From assembly GCF_042682545.1 (NCBI RefSeq), contig NZ_JBHUHQ010000006.1: a DNA stretch of 64,000 bases; one strand, 5' to 3'. Shown here piece after piece: positions 16,757 to 25,833 of the stretch (the stretch's first letter is position 1; each line of letters opens with the position of its first letter). The DNA is from Ornithinibacillus salinisoli (GTDB lineage: Bacteria; Bacillota; Bacilli; Bacillales; Amphibacillaceae). Position numbers and translations under genes: made by a program. The notes under the pieces were generated by a model. The model was not told where the DNA came from and ran no database searches. It worked only from the letters and a program-made list of their open reading frames with translations.

Positions 16757-17947
16757 TCAAAACATCTTTTTATTTTTTAGAAAGTAATATATTCCTCCTG
16801 ATGCTACTAGTACTAGTAAGATAAATAAAGAGATCATTTCAGTAAAGTAACTTTCAAATAAAGTCATTCTCTTTTCTTTCGATTTATCTACCTGCTTTTT
16901 CATCAACGTTACTTCTTCTATGTTACGTTGTTTGGATATTTTTTGTAATGTAATGCTTTTAATAACATCTCCATCTTCCTGATTTACAAGCTGCAATGTT
17001 CCATCCTCACCTACTTCCTCGATGACTTTTTCTTCTACTTCATGTGTATAGAAAAGATTCTTCGGCAGCAAATATTCCTCACCTTCAACACGAAACGTTT
17101 TACCAGCAGAAACAAATGAAGTTTGAAAATGTTCAAATCCATAATCTAATAATTCGATAGTATCTGTATATGCTTCTATATCTAAATTATTTTTCAGGGT
17201 AATCACAATTAGGCTTGTATTTTCTCTTTCCGCTGTCGTTGCTAAAGTGTACCCAGATTGACCTGTATATCCCGTCTTTCCTCCCGTAATTCCTTCATAA
17301 GGTATTTCTCTCATTAATTTGTGATGTGTAATTAGTGTTGTGTCCCACGATTCGCCTTCCCATTCTAATTTTTCTGTTGCAAATATTTCTCTAAACAACT
17401 TATTTTTAAAAGCATATTGGGTAATTTTGGCTAAACCCTCGGCTGTTGTTACATGACTCGGTTCAAAAAGACCATGAGGGTTTTTAAAATTCGTGTTATG
17501 TACACCAACTTCTTTTTGCAAATACTCATTTATATCATCTGAGAAGTCTTTCACACTTCCACTCAAGTGTTCTGCAATTGCTACCCCTGCATCATTACCT
17601 GAATTAATTAACAATCCTTGTAAAAGCTTCTTAAGAGTAACTTTTTCTCCTTCTTCTAAATACACACTCGTACCTTCCGTATTCCTTGCATTTTCACTTA
17701 CCGTTACCACATCATCCAAGTTACCGTTTTCAATGGCATAGATTGCCGTAGCGATCTTTGTCAAACTGGCCGGATACATTTTCACACTTTTATTTTTCTC
17801 ATAAATAACATCACCCGATTTTGCATCGATAACGATTGCTGCTTCGCTAAGAATGTTTGGAGGAGAAATATTTGACATTCCATAAACTTGAAAAGGATAT
17901 ATTCCCATTAATATCAACGTTGCTATAAGTGTTATTTGTTTCTTCAC
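16757..17947 (-). CDS. D-alanyl-D-alanine carboxypeptidase (low-molecular-weight PBP)
   Basis: An exported peptidoglycan enzyme of 396 residues that trims the terminal D-Ala of stem peptides. The signal peptide is MKKQITLIATLILMGIYPFQ. The active-site triad is SLTK (Ser61), SGN (~116-118) and KTG in GGKTGYTG (~222). A C-terminal beta-rich domain follows. Instead of the usual amphipathic anchor there is a clear transmembrane helix (SLFILLVLVASGGIYYFL) near the end, plus a basic KNKKMF tail. It is a DacF/DacA-family protein; the exact orthologue is not assigned. It is monocistronic. Confidence 0.92.
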   Translation of the reverse strand: MKKQITLIATLILMGIYPFQVYGMSNISPPNILSEAAIVIDAKSGDVIYEKNKSVKMYPASLTKIATAIYAIENGNLDDVVTVSENARNTEGTSVYLEEGEKVTLKKLLQGLLINSGNDAGVAIAEHLSGSVKDFSDDINEYLQKEVGVHNTNFKNPHGLFEPSHVTTAEGLAKITQYAFKNKLFREIFATEKLEWEGESWDTTLITHHKLMREIPYEGITGGKTGYTGQSGYTLATTAERENTSLIVITLKNNLDIEAYTDTIELLDYGFEHFQTSFVSAGKTFRVEGEEYLLPKNLFYTHEVEEKVIEEVGEDGTLQLVNQEDGDVIKSITLQKISKQRNIEEVTLMKKQVDKSKEKRMTLFESYFTEMISLFILLVLVASGGIYYFLKNKKMF

Positions 17948-18170
17948 GTTATCACCTGCTTTAATAATCGAATTGATAGTTAGATAGTTTTATATACATT
18001 GTAAAACTTTTTTGGCATGAAAATGTAATGGTTAAAAAAATGATAGAAACACTTAATATTGTTATTATCCTGTAACATAGGTTCAAGTAAATTTAGCAAA
18101 TATAAGAATAATTACATTTACAGAGCACATATAGTTAACTATGTCGGACAAGACAGAAGGGAGAAAACAA

Positions 18171-18743
18171 ATGCAGATAACTCTTCTTTTTATCCTTATT
18201 ACAGTCAGTTCACTTTGCATACTTATGATATATAGGGTTTTTAACTATAGGAATAAGTTTACAAATATGCTAGGTATGATCGTCGCCATGTCCATGGGTA
18301 TGATGATTGGTTTAACCATTGGTGTTATTGTTGGGATTTGGATAACAGATAACTTCTTTATTGCCACGGTTATCGGAATAGCTACAGGCTTAGCAGTCGG
18401 TTTTATAACAGGTATTCCAATAAGCACGATCGCAGCGCTAGATGGCATGCTATCAGGACTGATGGGAGGAATGATGGGAGCAATGCTCGGAGCAATGATA
18501 CAACCTAGTTTTCAGGACTCCATTGTTCATCTAATGTTCTTTCTTCTTCTTTCCACAATATTCATTCTCTTTAATGTCATTGATCAAGAAGCGAATAAAA
18601 AACCGTCACCTTTTTATTCACATCCATTACTAACGATTATCTTGTTTGGTATGATGTTTATTCTGTTAAATCAATTAGGTCCGGTATTCAAAAACGTTGA
18701 TTTACAAGATCAGTATCATCCTGAGCACCACTCAACCGAATGA
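18171..18743 (+). CDS. Gly/Met-rich multi-pass membrane protein, unknown function
   Basis: A 190-residue protein with about five membrane segments. The centre has glycine-zipper repeats such as GMMIGLTIGVIVGIW, GIATGLAVGFITGIP, and LSGLMGGMMGAMLGAM. The C-terminus is soluble and His/Gln rich (DQYHPEHHSTE). ATG 18171 with GAAGGGAG seven bases away is preferred to ATG 18141. It is close to the copper operon and its Met/His content could suggest metal handling, but this is only context. I do not recognise the family. Confidence 0.65.
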   Translation: MQITLLFILITVSSLCILMIYRVFNYRNKFTNMLGMIVAMSMGMMIGLTIGVIVGIWITDNFFIATVIGIATGLAVGFITGIPISTIAALDGMLSGLMGGMMGAMLGAMIQPSFQDSIVHLMFFLLLSTIFILFNVIDQEANKKPSPFYSHPLLTIILFGMMFILLNQLGPVFKNVDLQDQYHPEHHSTE

Positions 18744-18856
18744 CTCTAGAATAATTCAATTTGAATTGATATAAAGACAGCTTCAACTTCAATCAACAAC
18801 TACCTTTTCTTTCATATAATATAGTGATTTAACCTATACAAATGTGAGGTGTACTT

Positions 18857-19381
18857 ATGGCTGATTTACCGGCAATCGACCATGGACTAATGATTGAACA
18901 TTTAAATGCTCATGAAGGTGGAATCCACAAACTAAAGTCCTATCAAGGCATGGTAACAAATAACGATTTGAGGGATATTATTCACTTACAAGAGAATATA
19001 ATGCGTACACATGTATGGATAATGTTAGCTTTTATACATCCAGATTACCATCAAGATATTGAACTTCCACCTCTAAGCACGGATAGCAAGAAGCAATATG
19101 TAGAAAAGGAAGGCTCTGCAGGAACTGATTTGAATAAATGGATAGCATTAGAAGCACACAATACAGCCAAAAACATGTCAAATACTAACTTTCATTCCGC
19201 TTTAATGATGAAAGATCCCAAAGTAAAGAAAGCACATATACAAATGGCATTGCAACAACTGGAAATAAAAGATAAATATGAAGACTTTTTGAAAGGTATG
19301 GGATGGGATTTTGTTTCCAATATTTCCGTTCAAGAGAGGATTAAAACCTACCTTCATTTTCAACATCTATTAAACCTGTAG
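18857..19381 (+). CDS. CotF-like / ferritin-like spore coat family protein
   Basis: A 174-residue helical soluble protein. The C-terminal half (LNKWIALEAHNTAKNMSN, KVKKAHIQMALQQLEIKDK, YEDFLKGMGWDF) resembles the repeated helices and terminal GW of CotF-type coat proteins, which have a ferritin-like fold. Metal ligands cannot be confirmed. A spore role is inferred from this resemblance only. The ATG has GAGGTG upstream. It is followed by the repeat-rich intergenic region at 19399-19662. Confidence 0.55.
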   Translation: MADLPAIDHGLMIEHLNAHEGGIHKLKSYQGMVTNNDLRDIIHLQENIMRTHVWIMLAFIHPDYHQDIELPPLSTDSKKQYVEKEGSAGTDLNKWIALEAHNTAKNMSNTNFHSALMMKDPKVKKAHIQMALQQLEIKDKYEDFLKGMGWDFVSNISVQERIKTYLHFQHLLNL

Positions 19382-19398
19382 GCATTAATTTTATACAA

Positions 19399-19495
19399 AG
19401 GCTGGGACAAAAATATGTTTTAGTCAAAAAAATCCATCCGAACTATAATTCAAAATTCTTCAATTAGAATTCGAATTAGTTTGGATTTTTCTTTT
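19399..19495 (+). repeat. ~95-bp hairpin repeat element, copy B
   Basis: Starts AGGCTGGGACAAAA and runs through AAAAATCC, ATTCAAAATTCT, AGAATTCGAATTAGTTTGG and ATTTTTC. It aligns with the reverse complement of 11846-11938. The outer arms AAAAATCC and GGATTTTT and much of the interior can pair into one long imperfect hairpin. Confidence 0.7.
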
Positions 19496-19552
19496 GGGTT
19501 GGTTGTTTTCGTGAATTTCATCCAACCTTGAATCTCGTTGAATTGTTGCTTG

Positions 19553-19662
19553 TGAGCGAATATTTCATTTTGTGAGCGAATCGTTGCTGGTTCTGAGCGA
19601 ATATTTCGATTTATGAGCGAATTGCTGCTGGTTCTGAGCGAATATTTTATTTTATGAGCGAA
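19553..19662 (+). repeat. Six TGAGCGAA repeats phased every 20-21 bp
   Basis: TGAGCGAA begins at 19553, 19573, 19594, 19614, 19635 and 19655, so steps alternate 20 and 21 bases. A 41-base higher-order unit is visible, ending each time with GCTGCTGGTTC or a close variant. There is no open frame with a credible start. The spacing equals two DNA helical turns, so the repeats lie on one face of the helix. Confidence 0.85.
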
Positions 19663-19783
19663 TTGCTACTGGTTATATTAAAGAATACCGCAGTACCGTA
19701 TTAATGGTATTAATTAATACTAAAGCTAATCAATCCACATAAAAAAAACGTTACAACACAAGCTATTTGTTGAGGTGAGTAAT

Positions 19784-19996
19784 GTGAAAAATAAAGATAA
19801 AAAAGCGCAATTCGAAATGCCCACACAAGCAAATCAAGATGGAGAAATCAGCATGCGTGGTGGATTAAAAGAGAACTACCCGCTGGATTCAATGAATAAA
19901 ATGACAGGAGATTCTGTGGCGGAACATAAAAAGTTAGAGGCTGCTAATGAAGTTATTGCCGAAAAAGAGATTGGTCAGACATATAATAACTCCTAA
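19784..19996 (+). CDS. Small hydrophilic hypothetical protein (70 aa)
   Basis: GTG start at 19784 preceded by GAGGTG. The peptide starts MKNKDKKAQFEMPTQANQDG and contains MRGGLKENYPLDSMNKMTGD. It is charged, without membrane segments or cysteines, and looks like the small, possibly spore-associated proteins common in Bacillaceae. I do not recognise a specific family. A strong hairpin terminator follows. Confidence 0.6.
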   Translation: MKNKDKKAQFEMPTQANQDGEISMRGGLKENYPLDSMNKMTGDSVAEHKKLEAANEVIAEKEIGQTYNNS

Positions 19997-20004
19997 ATAT
20001 GTAT

Positions 20005-20038
20005 AAAACGCTGATGAGGTTTTAGTCATCAGCGTTTT
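20005..20038. terminator. Bidirectional terminator
   Basis: AAAACGCTGATGA pairs perfectly with TCATCAGCGTTTT. It serves the small protein gene on plus and the converging NERD gene on minus. Confidence 0.8.
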
Positions 20039-20054
20039 ACACTTGTGTTACTTA

Positions 20055-21200
20055 TTATTCATCTTGTTCTACACCGGTTATTTTTAATTCCATTCTACTT
20101 TCATCCTCAGAAAGTTGGATATACCCCCTAAATGTATAAATTTGTCCCTCTTCAATCTTTGGAACATCTACATTTTTGGCAATCACAGCTTCCATTTGAT
20201 CCGAGCCATCGGATAGCGTCATAATTTTTGTTTCACTTTCAGCATCATAATAAAAGCTATTCACAGTAGCAGAAACCTCAACATATTCTTCTGTATGATC
20301 TTCTCCGCTTATAATTCTACTTAACCCCTCCATAGAACCAACATCTATTACTTTATCTTTCTCAAGTAGATTGGCGAAGGAAAACACAATAATCGTCAGG
20401 AATACAATTAAGATGGGAACAATCACTAATAATTTTTTCCGCTTTTTTCGTGGCTGGTGACTATCCGTATCCGCCTGTAACGCTTCTTTCGGTTGTAAAA
20501 CTTCGTCAACTACACGATTTACCTTTTGCAACTGTTCATCTGAATTCCCAATATTACTGTCCTCATCCTTTTTATAAGAGGCTACTATAAGATGATCGAT
20601 AATCTCGTGAATGTGAAAATTCTTCAATGCATAACTTTTAAACCTTGTAGCTCCTGCTAGTATATCGTTAAAATCATTACCAATTTCATCAAAGCAGAAA
20701 TGATACTTGTAGTAGTTATCTGCATCACCGGGAGCCCATGCACTGATTTGACCCCCAAATTTATGTTCAAATTCTAATTTAGAAAACCCTTTATGGATAA
20801 CAGCATATCCGGTATACCGAAAAGGATCATCTAACCCTAGATCTCTATGATTTGATAACAAATAATTCTTCCATGACACAGCATAAGATTTAACTTGTGC
20901 AAATGGATTCTTATTTCCATATTTCGTTTGAAGAATACCATTTGAAAAGACATTCTCCATATCTGTAATTCGTATGTTCTTCACTTCAATAATACGAAAC
21001 CCATAAGTTGGCGAGATGACTAAAAAGTCCGGTTGCACCTCTCCTATTTTCGGTTGTGCTACCACATATGTATCATCTGGCAACATGCGTTGAAGCTGAT
21101 TTCCGACCTCAATTTCTGCTTCAATCTCCTTTTGGTCTTCCAGTCGTTCACACACATTCAAGGAGTTTATTAAATCACTTTTCCCGATAAAAATAGCCAT
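20055..21200 (-). CDS. NERD nuclease-related domain protein with membrane segment and OB-like C-terminal domain
   Basis: A 381-residue protein of unusual architecture. The N-terminal ~190 residues form a NERD domain (GNQLQRMLPDDTYVVAQPKI, DFLVISPTYGFRIIEVKNIR), with the D...ExK signature of the PD-(D/E)xK nuclease fold. A basic patch (RKKRKK) and a membrane helix (LLVIVPILIVFLTIIVFSFA, about residues 262-281) follow. The last ~90 residues (EEYVEVSATVNSFYYD, EGQIYTFRGYIQLSED) look like an exposed OB-fold. ATG 21200 is chosen; its ribosome binding site AAAGAG is weak. Function is unknown; NERD proteins are proposed to act in DNA processing. Confidence 0.75.
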   Translation of the reverse strand: MAIFIGKSDLINSLNVCERLEDQKEIEAEIEVGNQLQRMLPDDTYVVAQPKIGEVQPDFLVISPTYGFRIIEVKNIRITDMENVFSNGILQTKYGNKNPFAQVKSYAVSWKNYLLSNHRDLGLDDPFRYTGYAVIHKGFSKLEFEHKFGGQISAWAPGDADNYYKYHFCFDEIGNDFNDILAGATRFKSYALKNFHIHEIIDHLIVASYKKDEDSNIGNSDEQLQKVNRVVDEVLQPKEALQADTDSHQPRKKRKKLLVIVPILIVFLTIIVFSFANLLEKDKVIDVGSMEGLSRIISGEDHTEEYVEVSATVNSFYYDAESETKIMTLSDGSDQMEAVIAKNVDVPKIEEGQIYTFRGYIQLSEDESRMELKITGVEQDE

Positions 21201-21357
21201 TTTATACACTCTTTCGTTTCATGTTACTAATTATTATATCATTAGAAAAAGATTGTTACGTTGCAACCGTAAAATTACTTCCTTTTATTTTTAATATTTA
21301 AAGGAAGTTATATTTTCTGCTAATATAGAAGTAGATAATCAAGAGGGGCGAATACAA

Positions 21358-22188
21358 TTGAGAAAAAAATCGAACATGCTATTGGGTTCCCTAATAGTAG
21401 TGATGAGTATATCTGCAATCTCATTTATTATTATGTTAAATCAAATTAATACAATCGAGAGACAGAATAATCTATTACAAAATGAATTATACGGAATGAA
21501 AACGGACATAAACCATATTTCCCAGCGAATATCTGAACTCAACGAAAGCGAACAATGGATTCTAAACGAAGTATTCAAGCCAATTGAAGCAAACTCTACA
21601 CCTGAGGAAATCCACCTATCACTGACAATCTCCTTAAAAGAAGTGGGAGAGGGGAATACGGTACACGTGCTTTATAAAGAGATAGAGAAGTCCGATTGGA
21701 AAGAAGCACCAGCAAACCATACGGAAGGTCTAAATTACCGTGCTTCCTTACAATTATCTCCACAAAAAGAGTATGTGTACCAAGTGGTTAGTGATGGAGA
21801 AATTAGTAGAACGGATGAACCTAAAGAAATCCCTTCACATATTTATCGCCCTGCACCTCTTACTATAATTAGTGACGGAATGGGTCGTGAATCGAATGGA
21901 GAACTGAATTCTATTCGAATTGAGCTATCTGAAAATAAGCCACTCTTCTCTTTCTTTCGTACAGAAAAAGTAATAGCTAAAATATATTATGAAGATAAGC
22001 CTGGTGAGGAAATCGAATTAGACGAAGTTGATTATGGATTCCCTGATGAAAGATATTGGCTACTGGAGTTAAATGAAACCAAAGAAAATATCAACTCAAT
22101 CTACATTCGAACGGAGTATGCCAATGGGAGTATTCACGAAGGGGAGCTATATCCAAACGAAAGTTACACTGGCAAACCTCACAATTAA
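21358..22188 (+). CDS. Membrane-anchored coiled-coil hypothetical protein
   Basis: A 276-residue protein with an N-terminal anchor (LLGSLIVVMSISAISFIIML), then a short heptad-like coiled coil (INTIERQNNLLQNELYGMKT). An extracytoplasmic beta-rich region of ~200 residues follows. TTG 21358 is the start, with GAGGGGCG nine bases upstream. It is divergent from the NERD gene. I recognise no family. Confidence 0.6.
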   Translation: MRKKSNMLLGSLIVVMSISAISFIIMLNQINTIERQNNLLQNELYGMKTDINHISQRISELNESEQWILNEVFKPIEANSTPEEIHLSLTISLKEVGEGNTVHVLYKEIEKSDWKEAPANHTEGLNYRASLQLSPQKEYVYQVVSDGEISRTDEPKEIPSHIYRPAPLTIISDGMGRESNGELNSIRIELSENKPLFSFFRTEKVIAKIYYEDKPGEEIELDEVDYGFPDERYWLLELNETKENINSIYIRTEYANGSIHEGELYPNESYTGKPHN

Positions 22189-22240
22189 AGCAGTGGGATT
22201 CTAGAATATTACGGTTACACTATATCTGTACATATGAACA

Positions 22241-22275
22241 AAAGACACACAGTAAGAATGGTACTGTGTGTCTTT
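22241..22275. terminator. Bidirectional terminator upstream of the ileS 3' end
   Basis: AAAGACACACAGTA pairs with TACTGTGTGTCTTT around a 7-base loop, between two converging genes. Confidence 0.85.
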
Positions 22276-22280
22276 ACCCA

Positions 22281-25200
22281 TTATGCACCAATATGAATAC
22301 CTACCTCTTCCCCTTCAATCGATACATATTTCATATTCTCCTTCGTGTTAAAGGAGATTTTTTTGGTTAATAGATTATTATTTATAATCAACTGATAGTC
22401 ATTTATTACTTCATACATGCGATCACTTACATCAAACGTTAAAGAAACACGTTGTTCCACAGGCAAATTTAACTCTTTACGATATACTTGAACGGCACGA
22501 ATCAGTTCCCGAGCTATTCCCTCTTTTCTCAAATCCTCCGTGACTTCTGTATTTAAGAGAACGGTAAACTGATCATTTGAAGCCATTTCCATTCCTTCAC
22601 TGGTTGTTTTCGTTACTTGTAGGTCCTCCAAATCAACTCGTAACAATTCTTGTGACTGTGATTCAAATTCAAAATAGCCCTGTTCAATTACTCGCTTCGA
22701 ATCGGTAGCAGCTATTTTTTGCAAAGCCTTTTGTGCTTCACCCACATATTTTCCTAATTTCGGTCCTGCCGTTGGAAAGTTCAGCTTCATTTCATAGTTC
22801 ACGATGTGATCTTCATTTTCTCGGTATTCAACCTGTTTAACATTTATCTCATCTTCCATAATATAGCTGTATTTTTTTAATCGATCCGTTTTTTCTCCAA
22901 CGACTGTCAAAGTAGATAGTGGCTGTTTTGTTTTGATATTTGATACATTTCGAGTATGCCTTGCTAGCTCAACAACCTGTAAAACTCCCGCCATTTCCAG
23001 TTCCAGCTTTTCATCAATAATCATTTCATCTGCTTGTGGGAAGTCTGCTAAATGAACACTATCACCGGTTAAATTCAAGTGAATATCCTCTGCTATAAAT
23101 GGTGTAAATGGGGCTAATAGTTTACTTGTTGTCACAAGCACTTCATCTAGTGTATGGTAAGCAGCTAATTTATCAGCGTTCATCCCCTCGCTCCAAAAAC
23201 GATCTCTAGATCTTCGTATATACCAATTACTAACCTCTTCAACAAAATCAGCTAGCTCTCTGGCTGCAGGATTAAATGCGTATTCCTCCAAGTGTTCCGT
23301 AACCTTTTTCGTGACAGTATTGAGCCGCGATACTATCCATCTATCTAACAGGGAGCGTTTCCCTTTGCCATGGTAGGTAACGTCAAACTGATCAATTTCT
23401 GCATACATCGTATAAAAAGAATGAATATTTGTTAATGTGTCTACTAGCTTTGATTTTGCTTGACTTACAATTTTTGCAGAGAATCTTTTGTTATTCCAAG
23501 GTGCACTATCTACGAGTAGAGACCAACGAAGGGCGTCTGCACCATACGCTTCCACTAAATCCATTGGGTTAATTACATTTCCCTTACTCTTCGACATTTT
23601 CCTTCCATCTTCATCGAGAATATGTCCAAGCGACAATACTCGTTTATAGGATGATTTTCCAGTAAATAATGAAGCTACCGTTAATAAGCTATAGAACCAC
23701 CCTCGCGTCTGATCCACACCTTCCACAACAACATCAGCAGGAAATTGCTTATGAAAGACTTCCTGATTTTCAAATGGATAATGATACTGTGCAAAAGGCA
23801 TGGAACCACTATCAAACCATACATCTATGACTTCGTTCGTACGTTTCATTTCTCCTTGGCAAGAAGAACAGCTAAGTATTACTTTGTCCACATATGGTTT
23901 ATGAAGCTCTACGTTATCGGGTACTGAATCAATTGCATGATCCTTTAAATCCTGGATACTTTTTGGTGCATATTGATGATCACACGTGCTGCAAATCCAC
24001 ACATTAAGCGGTGTACCCCAATAGCGATTACGACCGATATTCCAATCAACCATGTTTTCTAGGAATTTCCCAAAACGACCGTTCTTCATATGTTCTGGGT
24101 GCCAAGTAATCGTCTCGTTATTTTGCATGATGACGTCTTTTATTTCCGTTGTTTTAATAAACCACCCCTCCATCGCATAGTAAATGAGTGGTGAATCGCA
24201 ACGCCAGCAATGGGGATAACTATGCTCATATTTTTCTTTAGCAAATAGCAATCCGCTATCAGCTAGCATCTTAATGATTTTTACATCAGAGTCTTTCGCA
24301 AACTCGCCAGCTAATGGCGTAATTTCTGTGGTATAGCAACCAGCCTGATCAACAACATTAACAAAATCAAGTCCACTTGTTTGAATTGCATGGTAGTCAT
24401 CTTCACCATGCGCTGGTGCCAAGTGAACGATTCCTGTACCACTCTTATCAGTTACAAAATCAGCCGCAATCACTTCATGTCCTTTTTCTAAATGTAGCAA
24501 ATCAAAAGGCGGTTGATAAGATAAACCGACAAACTCACTCCCTTTATGGTTACTAATTATTTCGTATTGATCAGACATCACTTGATCCACTAAATTTTCT
24601 GCAACAATATAATATTCACCCTGATACTTTACTTTCACATAATCCAAATCACTATGAACAGCAAGTGCAACATTTGCAGGAAGTGTCCACGGTGTTGTTG
24701 TCCAACCAAGGAAAAATTCATTTACTGCCCCTTCTACTTTGAACTTAGCAGTAACAGATAAATCTTTTACATCCTTATATCCCTGAGCTACCTCATGAGA
24801 GCTTAATGATGTTTGACAGCTCGGACAGTACGGTGTCACACGATGTCCCCGGTATAAAAGATCCTTTTCATGAATCTTAGCCAAAATATACCAAACACTT
24901 TCGATATAGTTATTCTGAAGGGTTATATATGGATCATCCATATCTACCCAATACCCAATTACCTCTGTAAAAACTCTCCATTCTCTTTCATAATCAAAGA
25001 CACTTGCCTTACATTCCTCAATAAATTTCTCGACACCATACGCTTCGATTTCCTTTTTTCCCGAAATGCCAATTTTCTTCTCTACACCGAGTTCAACTGG
25101 TAGACCATGTGTATCCCACCCAGCTTTGCGAATCACTTGGTATCCTTGCATCGTTTTATAACGACCAATAAAATCCTTAATAACCCGTCCTAAAACATGA

Positions 25201-25367
25201 CCAGCATGAGGCAATCCATTTGCCGTTGGTGGACCTTCATAAAACACAAACGTTTCGTTACCTTCTCGGTTTGAAATCGATTTTTTAAAAGTGTGTTCTT
25301 TTTCCCATAATTCCTTGATACGATTTTCTCGTTGTAAGGTGGACTCGCTACTATTAACCCTTTTCAT
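22281..25367 (-). CDS. ileS: Isoleucyl-tRNA synthetase, type 2 (IleRS2-like)
   Basis: Charges tRNA-Ile with isoleucine; cytosolic class I synthetase of 1028 residues. The HIGH-type motif is PTANGLPHAGH near residue 48. GWDTHGLPVE follows, then the editing domain (GWTTTPWTLPANVALAV, TGIVHLAPAHGEDD). EGVDQTRGWFYSLL and KMSKSKGNVINP complete the active site. A C-terminal anticodon-binding region follows. The sequence style (HAGH, longer C-terminus, isolated locus) matches IleRS2, the eukaryote-like form associated with lower mupirocin sensitivity; I infer this from pattern only. The gene is preceded by an Ile-type T-box leader. Confidence 0.95.
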   Translation of the reverse strand: MKRVNSSESTLQRENRIKELWEKEHTFKKSISNREGNETFVFYEGPPTANGLPHAGHVLGRVIKDFIGRYKTMQGYQVIRKAGWDTHGLPVELGVEKKIGISGKKEIEAYGVEKFIEECKASVFDYEREWRVFTEVIGYWVDMDDPYITLQNNYIESVWYILAKIHEKDLLYRGHRVTPYCPSCQTSLSSHEVAQGYKDVKDLSVTAKFKVEGAVNEFFLGWTTTPWTLPANVALAVHSDLDYVKVKYQGEYYIVAENLVDQVMSDQYEIISNHKGSEFVGLSYQPPFDLLHLEKGHEVIAADFVTDKSGTGIVHLAPAHGEDDYHAIQTSGLDFVNVVDQAGCYTTEITPLAGEFAKDSDVKIIKMLADSGLLFAKEKYEHSYPHCWRCDSPLIYYAMEGWFIKTTEIKDVIMQNNETITWHPEHMKNGRFGKFLENMVDWNIGRNRYWGTPLNVWICSTCDHQYAPKSIQDLKDHAIDSVPDNVELHKPYVDKVILSCSSCQGEMKRTNEVIDVWFDSGSMPFAQYHYPFENQEVFHKQFPADVVVEGVDQTRGWFYSLLTVASLFTGKSSYKRVLSLGHILDEDGRKMSKSKGNVINPMDLVEAYGADALRWSLLVDSAPWNNKRFSAKIVSQAKSKLVDTLTNIHSFYTMYAEIDQFDVTYHGKGKRSLLDRWIVSRLNTVTKKVTEHLEEYAFNPAARELADFVEEVSNWYIRRSRDRFWSEGMNADKLAAYHTLDEVLVTTSKLLAPFTPFIAEDIHLNLTGDSVHLADFPQADEMIIDEKLELEMAGVLQVVELARHTRNVSNIKTKQPLSTLTVVGEKTDRLKKYSYIMEDEINVKQVEYRENEDHIVNYEMKLNFPTAGPKLGKYVGEAQKALQKIAATDSKRVIEQGYFEFESQSQELLRVDLEDLQVTKTTSEGMEMASNDQFTVLLNTEVTEDLRKEGIARELIRAVQVYRKELNLPVEQRVSLTFDVSDRMYEVINDYQLIINNNLLTKKISFNTKENMKYVSIEGEEVGIHIGA

Positions 25368-25487
25368 GTTCTCACTCCTTTATTTCTTTTAGACAACTTG
25401 GCTATTGCCAAGCTTATGGCACTAGCCTTAGTTGCACTTATCCAGCATAAGAAACCTTAAACTTTCTTATTTGCCAAAAAACACAAA

Positions 25488-25750
25488 AACTCGCCCCTAT
25501 AATAGGGACGAGTTCTCACCCGTGTTACCACCCTGATTCTAGCAATCGCTTTATTCTTGCAATTAGCTAGCACTCAATCAACGTACCATCATACGCGATC
25601 CTTGTAACGGCGGATTCCCGGGAAAACTTAAAACAAGTTCAGCTTTCCTTCTCGGAGAGGATTTTCTGTACGAACTGAACATTGGCTTTCACCAAAGCGC
25701 CAACTCTCTGTGAATCAGGACCCGTACATACTCGTTCTCGTCAACGAATT
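25488..25750 (-). promoter_or_regulatory. T-box leader of ileS (isoleucine)
   Basis: On the minus strand the leader carries a GC-rich stem I, with an ATC triplet at 25660-25662 in the specifier-loop region, consistent with Ile. It also has the T-box core AGGGTGGTAACACGGG at 25519-25534. A terminator stem follows, AACTCGTCCCTA with AGGGGCGAGTT, then T residues at about 25488. Uncharged tRNA-Ile would stabilise the antiterminator and allow ileS transcription. No separate gene is present in this gap. Confidence 0.92.
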
Positions 25751-25833
25751 TTTAACCGATTTATATTATGAAATAATATAGCTTATGTCTCGATCTTTGT
25801 CAAGGTGAATTTTACGTCTATTCACCTAACTCT

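Noticed and set aside
19399..19720. CRISPR array at the repeat-rich intergenic region
   Set aside because: The repeats are 8-bp cores every 20-21 bp without unique spacers of normal length, and no cas genes are in the window.
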